Source: Bacteroidia bacterium (GTDB lineage Bacteria > Bacteroidota > Bacteroidia > J057). Taken from it: a DNA stretch of 64,000 bases. Shown here one piece after another: positions 10,799 to 19,306 of this stretch (position 1 is its first letter; each line of letters opens with the position of its first letter). Made by a program: the position numbers and the translations under genes. The notes beneath the pieces were generated by a model. The model saw only the letters and a program-made list of their open reading frames with translations, did not search any database and was not told where the DNA came from. Location: contig JALEFZ010000059.1 of NCBI GenBank assembly GCA_022760475.1, positions 62,001-126,000 of the forward strand, in the 5' to 3' direction.

Positions 10799-11848
10799 AT
10801 GAATGAAGAAATAGAATTAACCATAAAGGCCTACCTGGAAAGCATTCATGCCCAGGATTTTGATCGCTGCTATGAGATGCTGGATAAGGATGAGTCTGCC
10901 GAGTATAAAAAAATCATTCAGGACTTTGCAGAAAAGATGGAACCTTTCGGAGAAGCAGACGAATTGCTGAAAAGGATGCAAATCGAGAGTCTGGATATAC
11001 TCAGACAAATGTCAGATAAGGAATTTCTTGTAAATATTTTCAAGCAGATCAGCAAAGAAGTAGGCCAGAAAGAGCTCAAACGCATGGTTGAAAGTACAGA
11101 AATACTCAACATCGATGCGACCGATTATCTTACCATCGTACAATACAAGTTTTCTTTCCCGATGTATGAGGGAGAATGGACAGATATCGAAACCGAGATT
11201 CACCTCATCTTCAAGGAAAACAGATGGCAGATCCTGTTTAAGCCAGGAATGAGCCATGCCTTTGCCCATTTCGATCGTGAAATTGACTTCTATAATAAAA
11301 GGAAGGCAATGGATCAGCCTGAGAAATTTTCCAAAAGCCGTACAGGGGAATTGTCCTCCTATACCGTAACGGGATACAAGAATGCCCAAGGAGAGGTTGT
11401 TTTTGAGGCGCGATTTAAAGACGCAGGAGAATTCAATGAAGGCCTTGCATACGCAAGGGTATTTGAGAAATATGGCTATATCGATCAGACTGGTGAATTT
11501 ACCATCAAACCAAGATTTTCAGATGCACAGGATTTCAGTCAAGGCCTGGCAGCAGTCGCCATTTATATCCCAGAGGAAGGTACGCGATGGGGCCTTATTG
11601 ATCGAGAAGGAAATGAAGTCTATCCCTTTGAACTCAAGGAAGCAGGAGAATTTTCCGATGGACTAATGGTTTGCAGCAATGAAGCTGAAAAGTGGGGCTA
11701 CCTGAATACCTCCGGCGAGCTTGTCATTCCATTCAAATTCGACTATGCCCAGGATTTTTATGAAGGAGAAGCAGAAGTAGGTATTTGGAACGAAGATGAA
11801 GAAATGATTTATATGACCATTGATACCAATGGAAATATCCTCGACTAA
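10799..11848 (+). CDS. WG-repeat containing protein
   Basis: A 349-residue protein with no signal peptide. Residues about 1-150 form an acidic helical domain resembling a DUF4878/NTF2-like region (AYLESIHAQDFDRCYEML), and the C-terminal half contains WG beta-repeats of the form KYGYIDQTGEFTIKPRFSDA, RWGLIDREGNEVYPF and KWGYLNTSGELVIPFKFDYA, spaced about 45-50 residues apart. WG repeats are common in Bacteroidota and thought to mediate binding; the function here is unknown. It follows the DUF2490 gene in the same direction after 48 bases and could be cotranscribed. Confidence 0.85.
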   Translation: MNEEIELTIKAYLESIHAQDFDRCYEMLDKDESAEYKKIIQDFAEKMEPFGEADELLKRMQIESLDILRQMSDKEFLVNIFKQISKEVGQKELKRMVESTEILNIDATDYLTIVQYKFSFPMYEGEWTDIETEIHLIFKENRWQILFKPGMSHAFAHFDREIDFYNKRKAMDQPEKFSKSRTGELSSYTVTGYKNAQGEVVFEARFKDAGEFNEGLAYARVFEKYGYIDQTGEFTIKPRFSDAQDFSQGLAAVAIYIPEEGTRWGLIDREGNEVYPFELKEAGEFSDGLMVCSNEAEKWGYLNTSGELVIPFKFDYAQDFYEGEAEVGIWNEDEEMIYMTIDTNGNILD

Positions 11849-11877
11849 AAAAGGGCTGCCCCCGAAGGAGCAAGCCC
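11847..11877 (-). terminator. Terminator for the minus-strand lipoprotein gene
   Basis: GGGCT/AGCCC arms (11853-11857 and 11873-11877), lengthened by a GC pair past a bulge, form a hairpin that on the minus strand is followed by six T. It lies 40 bases after the stop of the lipoprotein gene that ends at 11918. On the plus strand it is followed by A, not T, so it serves the WG-repeat gene poorly. Confidence 0.7.
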
Positions 11878-11917
11878 AAAAAAGTTAAGATGGAAAAGTC
11901 TTTAACAGATGCTTCGC

Positions 11918-12457
11918 TTATTCAACGAAGGCTGTCTTAACTGTCGTATTTAAAATCACCTGAATCTCTGTTGATTCCAGGAGAGTTTTTCCCAAAGTCA
12001 TACTGTAAAGCAGAGAAATATTTTCTGCATCCATCAAGTCAGACAAACTGGGTGTCGTTGGATCTGTTTTCACCCTGATCATTTTACCACCTTTGGCGGC
12101 TTCTTCAGCAACTTGCGAGGTAAACTTCAATGGCACTTCTCTCCCCTCCAAAAATAGGCTTGCACTAAAGTCTTTGAGATAGGCAAAATCTGCCTTGGAA
12201 GAATCAGGCATCAAAAAGGTAACTGACTTCAATTCAATGTCTTCAATAAACTGGACCCCTCTTTTTTCCAGCTCTTCGCCTAACCTGTTTTCTGAAACAG
12301 GGATTTTCACCTCAACAGTAGAATCTGCTGCGAAAGGTGCATTAAGGGGGATGTTAAATTCATAGTCATAGTCAAAGCTCAGGCCGGGCACACCAAATTC
12401 TGTACAGGAGACGAACATGAAGGCTAAAGGCAACAAGACAAGGAAGATCTTTTTCAT
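11918..12457 (-). CDS. Hypothetical lipoprotein
   Basis: A 179-residue protein with a signal peptide and lipobox ending FVSC (MKKIFLVLLPLAFMFVSC), so it is probably a lipid-anchored envelope protein. The mature domain is acidic, with beta-type segments (NIPLNAPFAADSTVEVKIPV, VEVKIPVSENRLGEELEKR) and no motif that I recognise. The start is placed at the Met directly before the signal peptide; a Met six codons upstream precedes it without adding a signal. It has its own terminator. Function unknown. Confidence 0.8.
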   Translation of the reverse strand: MKKIFLVLLPLAFMFVSCTEFGVPGLSFDYDYEFNIPLNAPFAADSTVEVKIPVSENRLGEELEKRGVQFIEDIELKSVTFLMPDSSKADFAYLKDFSASLFLEGREVPLKFTSQVAEEAAKGGKMIRVKTDPTTPSLSDLMDAENISLLYSMTLGKTLLESTEIQVILNTTVKTAFVE

Positions 12458-12634
12458 GTGATTGATATAGAGCAATATTTATTAATAATATCAAATTTTA
12501 CACTTACAAATCTATACGATTATTCGAATTAAAAATAATTCATTTTTGGGAAATACTTACAAGCAAAGAGGAAGAAACCGAAACTGATCCGGCATCTTCC
12601 TCTATTATTTTCTAGGGTGAGAAAAACTTACTAC

Positions 12635-14026
12635 TTATGTTAACTCATTGGATTTCACTGCATGTATCATAAAAAAACCTTCTGACTCATCCTCCTTGAT
12701 TTTTCCAGAATCTTTCACATAGCCTATGTTCCAAATTTTCTTGATCGTGAATCCACTGTCTTCCAAAAGCCCTGTGATCTCATCTTTTGAAAAATAATGC
12801 AGGAAGGCTATTTCTTTTCCATTGGTTCTTTTGTAGAACACATCTCCCTCTTGGTATCCATATTTATACAGTTTCATGTTGTTGTAGGCTTTTACTGCCA
12901 GAGGTCCCCATTCGTTTTTGTTCCCCATATTGAATACATCTATCATCAATGGAGCATTCATTTTCAAATGTTTATTCAGTTTAAGCAGGGCATTTTTCCT
13001 GACGTCATAGGTACTGATATGTCCAAAGGCATAAAGCCATGTAGCTGCACAATATTGTTTCTCAGGGGGAAGTTCAAGATCTACCCAACCTGAATTGATC
13101 AACTCTATATCCTTTTCTGCTGCAACTTCACACATGGAAGCACTGATGTCGACTCCTTGAATCTTATAAGTTGATCCAGAAATTTTCCGGATGTCAATGG
13201 CCCTCCTTCCTGTACCACAGGCAATATGAAGAACTTCGTCAAGGCTTTCCAGATTTCTGAATTGATTGGCAATGATTTCATTGATCTTATCCGTGTAGGC
13301 AGACCTTGATTCGTGTTTTTGGTCTATTTGATCATAAATCTCAGCTTGCTCACAATAATATGCACCGACCATCTCCCCTATTCGTTCGGATTCAGGTTTG
13401 GGAATGACAGGATAAATGACATGGGAACGTTTGCGATGGAAGGTAGCCATGTCCTGAAAGCTGAATGCATTCTCTCGTAATGCCTTAAAATGTCCTTCTC
13501 GATCTGACCAGCTAGCAGACTTGGCAGTAGCGCTCAGGATTCCCTCCGCTCCAATTTCGGTATTGTAAATGGCTAGATCTTCAAGGGTGTCCAAGGCTGG
13601 ATAATAAAAATGTATACTTACAGCTCCCTCTTTTTCGTTGGGGTTGGCGAGTTTGTGAATGGTTTGATCAGGCTCATCAGCTACTCCTCCGGCAAGGTAG
13701 CGAACCGCATGAGACTCACCTAAAATTCCATCCTTAAAAACATATTCTATGTTGTCCAATTCGCCTTCTAACATAGCGACGTACCCATAAAAACCTTTAT
13801 GATAATGAATGGCACTTTCTGTTGATGGAGGCCAATAGATCAACACACACTCAAAAGGTTCCAGGCAAAGGATGTTTCTTCCATAATCTCCTGGATCGCA
13901 TTCATACGGTATATGTTCTTTGTATTCAAGTTTTGCGAGGTCAATCCCTTTGACAAAATCTCCCAGCGATTCATATGATAGGTCTTCTTTTCTAAAATTG
14001 TTAATTCTTTCGAGTAGTTGCTTCAT
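12635..14026 (-). CDS. Cysteine dioxygenase-like cupin fused to SAM-dependent methyltransferase
   Basis: A 463-residue two-domain protein. Residues about 25-165 match thiol dioxygenases (cysteine dioxygenase family): three probable iron-ligand histidines at His74 and His76 (SAIHYHKG) and His124 (IHKLAN); Arg50 in YGRNIL at the position that binds the substrate carboxylate in cysteine dioxygenase; and Tyr141 in HFYYPAL at the place of the catalytic Tyr157. The cysteine that crosslinks to that tyrosine in mammals is Gly81 here, as in most bacterial enzymes. Residues about 215-460 are a class I methyltransferase, with the SAM motif VLHIACGTGRRAIDI (265-279) and GVDIS. The likely first step is oxidation of a small carboxylated thiol to a sulfinate; coupling to methylation is inference. 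It appears to be a single-gene transcription unit. Confidence 0.88.
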   Translation of the reverse strand: MKQLLERINNFRKEDLSYESLGDFVKGIDLAKLEYKEHIPYECDPGDYGRNILCLEPFECVLIYWPPSTESAIHYHKGFYGYVAMLEGELDNIEYVFKDGILGESHAVRYLAGGVADEPDQTIHKLANPNEKEGAVSIHFYYPALDTLEDLAIYNTEIGAEGILSATAKSASWSDREGHFKALRENAFSFQDMATFHRKRSHVIYPVIPKPESERIGEMVGAYYCEQAEIYDQIDQKHESRSAYTDKINEIIANQFRNLESLDEVLHIACGTGRRAIDIRKISGSTYKIQGVDISASMCEVAAEKDIELINSGWVDLELPPEKQYCAATWLYAFGHISTYDVRKNALLKLNKHLKMNAPLMIDVFNMGNKNEWGPLAVKAYNNMKLYKYGYQEGDVFYKRTNGKEIAFLHYFSKDEITGLLEDSGFTIKKIWNIGYVKDSGKIKEDESEGFFMIHAVKSNELT

Positions 14027-14229
14027 GTTTTAGGTAAATATTTGTGAAGAAAATACCATATGCTCAAAATAGATTCAACCGAAAACGGAAATTTAACTTT
14101 AAGAGAACAAAAGGTCTGAAAATTTAAAATGAAATTTACCAATCCTGGAAATGCCAAAAAAATTGTGTTTAGTCCACGTCATTTTATTCCTTTGTAAAAC
14201 CGAACCTAATTAGAAGCAAAGGAATTATT

Positions 14230-15282
14230 ATGAATGCCAGTAAGCGTTGGTGGCCACTAATCGCCTTCTCCCTTGCTTATTTCCTTGTACTTGGACTGAT
14301 ATATTTAGTCGAGTCCAGACATCCTGATGGCAATATTCACAGCCTTACAGATGCTTTTTGGTACTCTCTCGTAACCCTTACAACTGTGGGATATGGAGAC
14401 TTTTATCCTGTTTCCTTTGTTGGAAGGGTACTGAGTCTCTTTTTTGTATTTGGTTCGCTTGGCCTTCTTGGCTTATTCATCAGCAATGTGACCGAAAGTT
14501 TCTACAAAAGACAAGAATTCAAAAAAATGGGCTACAAAGGCACTGACTTCGAAAAACATGTAATTATTCTTGGATGGAATTCTTTTGCTCATTCCATCAC
14601 TGAGCAATTATTGGCCTCCCACACCAAGGTAGCCATCGTCACGGGACAAAAGGACAACATTGATTTGATATATGAAGAGTTTGGTAAGGAAGAAGTTTTT
14701 GTTCTTTTTTCTGATCCCAAAACTTCTAACCTGCTAGACAGGCTAAATCCAGCACAATCCTCTGTCATTTTTGTAAACCTGGAAAACGATACAGACAAAC
14801 TGATCACCGTCCTGAATTTGAAAAAGGAATATCCCAAAATCGAATTCATGGTAATCCTGGACAATACAGACCTCAAGGGAACTTTCTCAAGTGCAGGAGT
14901 AACCTTTATCCTTTCTAAAAATGAAATTGCAGCAAAATTGGTTGCCAGTTTTATTTTTGAGCCTGATGTAGCCAACCTTACCAGCGATTTACTTTCGTCA
15001 GCAGAAGAAGGCAAGGAAGATGATTATGACATCCAACAATACAAGGTTCTTCCCCAGAACCCCTTCCTGAATAGCAATTTTGGCGATACCCTTGTCAAGC
15101 TAAAAACAGATTTTAATGCGGTACTTTTGGCTATTGCCAGGATTGAAGATGGCCAAAGAAAACTCTACAAAGTCCCCTCAAATGATTTTCTGATCAAGGA
15201 AAATGATTATTTGATCATGGTTGTCAATGAGGCCAAACTAAGCCTGATTAGAGAGAGTTTTGGTACCTTAGAAGGAATTTGA
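14230..15282 (+). CDS. Two-TM potassium channel with RCK (TrkA-N/TrkA-C) domains
   Basis: A 350-residue ligand-gated K+ channel of the MthK type. Membrane segments lie at about 9-27 and 64-86 around a pore helix with the K+ selectivity filter TVGYGD at residues 52-57. The cytoplasmic part has a Rossmann RCK-N domain starting HVIILGWNSFAHSI (about 110) and an RCK-C domain at about 265-345. The RCK glycine motif is altered (GWNSFA where GxGxxG is usual), so nucleotide control may differ from the textbook case. It is transcribed on its own, divergent from the dioxygenase fusion gene. Confidence 0.93.
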   Translation: MNASKRWWPLIAFSLAYFLVLGLIYLVESRHPDGNIHSLTDAFWYSLVTLTTVGYGDFYPVSFVGRVLSLFFVFGSLGLLGLFISNVTESFYKRQEFKKMGYKGTDFEKHVIILGWNSFAHSITEQLLASHTKVAIVTGQKDNIDLIYEEFGKEEVFVLFSDPKTSNLLDRLNPAQSSVIFVNLENDTDKLITVLNLKKEYPKIEFMVILDNTDLKGTFSSAGVTFILSKNEIAAKLVASFIFEPDVANLTSDLLSSAEEGKEDDYDIQQYKVLPQNPFLNSNFGDTLVKLKTDFNAVLLAIARIEDGQRKLYKVPSNDFLIKENDYLIMVVNEAKLSLIRESFGTLEGI

Positions 15283-15397
15283 CCTTCTCAAACTCAATGC
15301 TGCATACCACTCACAAGAAAAACTTTCAGTAATTTCTGAAAATATTGAACAATGGCCTTAAGCTATCGTATCTACAAGCAAACATATAGACAGAGCG

Positions 15398-16345
15398 ATG
15401 GTAAAGAAAAAAATTGTCATAGCAGGTGGGACGGGCTTCATAGGCCAATATTTATCTACCTATTTTAATGAGTTGGGGTATGAAATAGTCATCCTGAGCC
15501 GCCAAACTCGTGAAGCCCAGGACAATATCAACTACCTTCAATGGGATGGAAAGACCCTTGGTGAATGGAAAAATTCACTGGAAGGGGCGGAAGCCTTGAT
15601 CAACCTAGCTGGTAAGTCGGTCAATTGCAGATATACCGAAGAAAATAAAAAGGCGATATTATCTTCCAGGATAGACAGTACCAAGGTACTTGGCCAGGCA
15701 GTTGCAGCTTGTGAGATTCCTCCTAAAGTCTGGCTCAACTCAAGCACAGCTACGATTTATCGTCATTCTGAGGCAAAAGAGATGACAGAGGAAGATCCCA
15801 TACATCCGGAGAACTTCTCAGAAAATGTAGCTCAATCCTGGGAGGACTGTTTTTTTTCCTTTGAATTGCTTCCCATAAGGCAGGTAGCCATGCGCATCTC
15901 GATTGTACTGGGTGATGGAAGCGCACTGAAACCATTGATAAAGCTGTGCCGAGTTGGCTTGGGAGGTGCCCAAGGAAAGGGAACTCAATATGTAAGCTGG
16001 TTGCATATTCATGATTTGGCCAGAATGGTCGAATACTTTATCCATGACGAAGGGGCCAAAGGCATCTACAATTGTACAAGCCCAATTCCAGTTCCCAATT
16101 CCATATTCATGGCTGAATTAAGAAAATCATTGAAAACTCCATTTGGCTTACCTGCATACAGATGGATGCTGGAAGTGGGAGCATTCTTTCTACAAACTGA
16201 GGCTGAACTGATTCTAAAAAGCAGGAGGGTAATTCCCAAAAGACTCCTGGAGGAAGGATTTACATTGACTTATGAAAATGTAAAAGATGCTATTGATGAA
16301 ATTCTTAATTCAAAGAAGAATAAGGCTCAGAAATCTATGGCCTAG
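15398..16345 (+). CDS. TIGR01777 family NAD(P)-binding oxidoreductase (YfcH/SDR39U1-like)
   Basis: A 315-residue extended short-chain dehydrogenase of the TIGR01777 family. The nucleotide site GGTGFIGQY is at residues 9-17, the signature SGVGxYG region is here LNSSTATIYRH, and the C-terminal DUF1731 part follows (VPKRLLEEGFTL-like VIPKRLLEEGF). The YG pair of typical members is replaced by IYRH, so I would not assume a standard Tyr/Lys catalytic site. The reaction of this family is not established. It follows the K+ channel by 115 bases in the same direction and converges with a lipoprotein gene 16 bases downstream. Confidence 0.92.
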   Translation: MVKKKIVIAGGTGFIGQYLSTYFNELGYEIVILSRQTREAQDNINYLQWDGKTLGEWKNSLEGAEALINLAGKSVNCRYTEENKKAILSSRIDSTKVLGQAVAACEIPPKVWLNSSTATIYRHSEAKEMTEEDPIHPENFSENVAQSWEDCFFSFELLPIRQVAMRISIVLGDGSALKPLIKLCRVGLGGAQGKGTQYVSWLHIHDLARMVEYFIHDEGAKGIYNCTSPIPVPNSIFMAELRKSLKTPFGLPAYRWMLEVGAFFLQTEAELILKSRRVIPKRLLEEGFTLTYENVKDAIDEILNSKKNKAQKSMA

Positions 16346-16361
16346 ACTGAGAATCCTCATC

Positions 16362-16769
16362 CTACTTGCGGACATAGTAAAAGGTACTTCCTATTCCTAA
16401 TTCTTCAATCGGCGTTAATCCAATTCTCTCACAATCCATTTGATCTATCAGAAAACTTTCCGAAAGATGTTTGCTTACATACAGAACCAGGAAGTTTTTA
16501 CCTTCCTCATTCTCTCGAACTATGTAATTACCTGATTGTAGAGAATCGAGTCCCAGGGTCAGTATGAATTTTGACTCAGGCTGGAAGGCAATTTCTCTGA
16601 TGACATGCTTTTGTGAACCATTTCGCAAAACAGCTGTTCCAAGTTCCCATGAACCAAGCAACACACACTCCTCCTCTTCAAGAGGTTGCACAGAATCAGC
16701 ATCACAGGAATACAGAAAAAGTTGTAGGCATGCCAAAAGCATTACTATGGGGAAATGGAAACTATTCAT
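16362..16769 (-). CDS. Hypothetical lipoprotein
   Basis: A 135-residue protein starting MNSFHFPIVMLLACLQLFLYSC, a signal peptide ending in a lipobox (LYSC). The mature part is a small beta-rich domain with a GSWELG motif near its start, the pattern of lipocalin-like META/DUF5004-type domains common in Bacteroidota lipoproteins. I could not tie it to one family. The start is placed at the Met directly before the signal peptide rather than four codons upstream. Function unknown. Confidence 0.72.
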   Translation of the reverse strand: MNSFHFPIVMLLACLQLFLYSCDADSVQPLEEEECVLLGSWELGTAVLRNGSQKHVIREIAFQPESKFILTLGLDSLQSGNYIVRENEEGKNFLVLYVSKHLSESFLIDQMDCERIGLTPIEELGIGSTFYYVRK

Positions 16770-16904
16770 ACCGGAGAACAATTGGGGTTCTGTTCCCTAA
16801 GGTTTACGGATCACTCAATTAGGAGATGCCATAATTTCCCGATAGCTTATCTTTGGTGCAAAATTGGTCGATTTTGTATTCAAAATGTATGTTAAGCGTA
16901 CTCC

Positions 16905-17477
16905 TCAAAAGGAGCCGAAGCTTTCTGCAAATGCCACAAAACCCTGACAATGGTCGTCTACGAGATGCGCATGAGCAGCAGGAGGCCCATCCTGACATAT
17001 AAATACCGTGTACATCCCGGCATTCCTCCCAAACTCCATGTCAGAAATGTTATCTCCCAACATGATGGATTTTGAAAAATCTATCTCTGGAAAATCTCTT
17101 TGGGCTTGTAAGGCCATACCAATGGCAGGTTTACGGCAATTTTCTAGGTCATTCTCAGGGTGGTTCGCACAATAATATATCCCGTCTATTCGCCCCCCCT
17201 CTTCCTCGATCTCTTCCAACATTTTCTGATGAATGTCCTCCAAATCTTCTGCAGTCATCACTCCCCTCTTGATCCCACGCTGGTTTGTTGCAATGATGAT
17301 TCTTTTGAAAAGGGGATTGATTTTGGCCAGGGCTTCCTTTGCTCCCGGCAAAAAATGAAACTCCTCCCAGCTCTTGATGTAATCGCCAGTAATCAGGTAA
17401 TTCAATACCCCATCTCTATCACTAAAAAGGGTCCATTCACCTTGAACCCAGTCCCTGGGAAACTGTATTTCAGCCAT
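16905..17477 (-). CDS. HAD-IIIA phosphatase, GmhB/HisB-N-like
   Basis: A 190-residue HAD-superfamily phosphatase. The catalytic motif is FSDRDGVLN (Asp20 nucleophile, Asp22 acid/base); motif II is IIATNQRGI, and motif III is LGDNISDMEFGRNAG. The insertion CANHPENDLENCRKP resembles the zinc loop of D-glycero-manno-heptose-1,7-bisphosphate 7-phosphatase (GmhB), but one of the usual four Cys/His ligands appears to be missing. The substrate is probably a sugar bisphosphate used for LPS heptose or a related nucleotide sugar; no other heptose gene is in the window, so GmhB is a family-level call. Confidence 0.9.
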   Translation of the reverse strand: MAEIQFPRDWVQGEWTLFSDRDGVLNYLITGDYIKSWEEFHFLPGAKEALAKINPLFKRIIIATNQRGIKRGVMTAEDLEDIHQKMLEEIEEEGGRIDGIYYCANHPENDLENCRKPAIGMALQAQRDFPEIDFSKSIMLGDNISDMEFGRNAGMYTVFICQDGPPAAHAHLVDDHCQGFVAFAESFGSF

Positions 17478-17666
17478 GCTTTGTTTTTTTCAAAATTTGC
17501 TTGACACTCCGTCATAAGCTGTCATTTGAAAGACAGAACAAGCATTCCTTTTCATAAATGAATTCCTTCATAAGTAGTCAAAATGGGTCAGATTTTAGCC
17601 GAATGTGTTGAATCTATTGTCCTGTTAATCAGTAATATTGTATAAACACTACAACAGAAAGTACCC

Positions 17667-17768
17667 ATGATCTTGACCACCTACATCATTCTATCCCTTG
17701 TAATTGGAAAGATGATGCTTGAAGAATTTTTCAAGCCAAACATGCAACTCCAATACATTCAAAAGTAA
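17667..17768 (+). CDS. Possible 33-residue membrane micropeptide
   Basis: An ATG frame too short for most gene finders reads MILTTYIILSLVIGKMM at its N-terminus, a plausible single membrane helix, followed by a short polar tail (EEFFKPNMQLQYIQK). It ends about 155 bases before a strong plus-strand terminator, in a spacer with no other rightward gene. There is no recognisable homologue, and a 33-codon frame can occur by chance, so confidence is low. Confidence 0.3.
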   Translation: MILTTYIILSLVIGKMMLEEFFKPNMQLQYIQK

Positions 17769-17922
17769 GCTCATAAAAGCAACGCAAGTATCCTAGAACT
17801 TTTTTTCATCGCTTAGTATCAACACTGTAAAACTAGCCCATAAGTAAAAATTTTACCCCAATAATTCTTTTGCACTATCCTAAAAAACTATCCACGAAAA
17901 AATCTGAATATTGCTGCGTTGT

Positions 17923-17955
17923 GCCCGGACTTCAAAAGAAGTCCGGGCTTTTTTA
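17923..17955 (+). terminator. Strong Rho-independent terminator without an obvious upstream gene
   Basis: A perfect 11-bp stem (17923-17933 with 17938-17948, core GCCCGGACTTC), loop AAAA, then a T tract. No plus-strand protein gene of normal size lies upstream. On the minus strand it lies after the SRPBCC gene stop but is followed by A-poor sequence without a T tract. Confidence 0.88.
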
Positions 17956-17963
17956 TTCCTAAG

Positions 17964-18482
17964 CTAGTTAGATAATTTTATGGCATTTGAAGCCATTTCA
18001 TAAGAAGCAGATTGCAAGAACCCACGAAACTGATCCTCCGACATATTTGGGTTTTCGATGAATTCGAAGCGGGAAGTAAATACAACCATGCTTTTGTTAT
18101 ACCCCAGATCAATTATCCTAAAGCGATTGATGACATTTTTGGCGGGCACCCCTTCTACTACTTGCCACTCATATGTACGATTCTCATCATCAAATTCTAG
18201 AATCTTCTCAATGAAATAGCCAGACTTATCAGGAGTTACACATTTCCTTTCTCCTCCTACACCCTTAGGGCCTTTCCAGCTTAGAGAGCCTACTGCAGAA
18301 GAAAGTTGAGGGATGTTATCCATTTTTCGAATCTGCTCCCAAACTTTATCCGCGGATACATTGGCAAGTGCTGAAGTGGTAATTAGGGCATCTTTTGTAG
18401 GCTGCGCAAAAGCTTTTCCTGAAATTCCAAAAAGGGAAAAGGCCATCATCAAGGCCACAGAAATCAAATTTTTAGTTTTCAT
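17964..18482 (-). CDS. Secreted SRPBCC (START-like/polyketide cyclase) family protein
   Basis: A 172-residue protein with a Sec signal peptide (about residues 1-26, cleaved after KAFAQ). The mature domain is an SRPBCC hydrophobic-ligand fold: ITTSALANVSADKVWEQI starts the first strand and helix, then KGPKGVGGERKC, NRTYEWQVVEG and a long C-terminal helix (GFLQSASYEMASNAIK). This family binds lipids or small aromatic molecules; the ligand here is unknown. The periplasmic location is unusual, since most SRPBCC proteins are cytoplasmic. Confidence 0.86.
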   Translation of the reverse strand: MKTKNLISVALMMAFSLFGISGKAFAQPTKDALITTSALANVSADKVWEQIRKMDNIPQLSSAVGSLSWKGPKGVGGERKCVTPDKSGYFIEKILEFDDENRTYEWQVVEGVPAKNVINRFRIIDLGYNKSMVVFTSRFEFIENPNMSEDQFRGFLQSASYEMASNAIKLSN

Positions 18483-18538
18483 TTTTTTGGTTTAAATAAT
18501 TTCGAACTCGTCGATTAGATGCCATGGCAAAAGGGGTG

Positions 18539-19153
18539 TTACAAAACTTTATAATATTCTTTGAGTATCTGAAAATGATGCACCTGATGACCTGATATAC
18601 AAAGGCTTATCATCCGAACTGAAGTCTTGAATCCATCCAAGCGCCCCACCTTGATGAGTTGATCTTGATCAAGCTGTTTGAACGCCCGGATGGTTTCATT
18701 ACGAACCTCCAAAAATTCATTCAGCAGATCTACCTTGCTTTTATATTTCCCCCCCATTACGGTAGATGACTGAGTATAACTTTGGTATTGATAATTTGAG
18801 CAAATGATACCTGCGATAATCAATGCACGCTCAGTCATGATACGCTCATAACTGATGACGTGCTGCAAAACCTCACCTACAGCCCATTTTCTGGGACCAT
18901 ACTTGTAGCGAAATTTTTCCGCAGGGATCTTTGCCAATTCTTTGACCAGCAGCAATTTCGAATTCTCAAGTACCTCTTCAACAGTTTCACCTTGGACTGC
19001 TTTTTCAGAATAATACAAGATGGCAGTGTCATATTCGCTTGTAGGGATTTTTTGGAACAGCATATTGTTACTTTTAGTTTGACCGTTGAGTAGGCAGCAA
19101 TTAAGGGTGGCAAGGACACAGAGAAGTCCAAACCGGAAAAATGTAAACTCCAT
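18539..19153 (-). CDS. Secreted DinB-family putative metal-dependent protein
   Basis: A 204-residue DinB/YfiT four-helix-bundle protein. The metal-ligand pattern of the fold is present: His in LQHVISYE (first ligand) and GHQVHHFQIL near the C-terminus (second and third ligands). An N-terminal hydrophobic segment (about 1-25) looks like a signal peptide, unusual for this mostly cytoplasmic family. DinB proteins often act as metal-dependent thiol S-transferases; the substrate here is unknown. It is transcribed leftwards, towards the SRPBCC gene and separated from it by 56 bases, so the two could form one unit. Confidence 0.85.
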   Translation of the reverse strand: MEFTFFRFGLLCVLATLNCCLLNGQTKSNNMLFQKIPTSEYDTAILYYSEKAVQGETVEEVLENSKLLLVKELAKIPAEKFRYKYGPRKWAVGEVLQHVISYERIMTERALIIAGIICSNYQYQSYTQSSTVMGGKYKSKVDLLNEFLEVRNETIRAFKQLDQDQLIKVGRLDGFKTSVRMISLCISGHQVHHFQILKEYYKVL

Positions 19154-19306
19154 AAACTCGTTTTATAGCTTAGATACAAGCTAAGGTCAGTTGTTACAGA
19201 TTTGAACAATAATTGGATTCCCAAATTCCCTTCAAAGGGTGCAACAGTGCCCCTCTTCAAATGTTGAATTCATTAAAAATGGTTAGATTGCTGAAAAGAA
19301 TAGCAT

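Larger units (their letters stand above)
17478..17963. other. 486-bp intergenic region with a possible micro-ORF and an orphan terminator
   Basis: Both flanking genes point left, yet the region ends in a strong plus-strand terminator (17923-17955). Something in the region is therefore probably transcribed to the right: either the 33-codon frame at 17667-17768 or a small RNA. Around 17615-17640 there is a TTG-N-TAATATTG arrangement that loosely resembles a Bacteroidota promoter. I see no tRNA or other known RNA. Confidence 0.55.

Noticed and set aside
12566-12603. Hairpin AGAGGAAGA/TCTTCCTCT near the end of the dioxygenase-fusion gene
   Set aside because: The 19-base loop is large and neither strand has a proper T tract; too weak to call a terminator.
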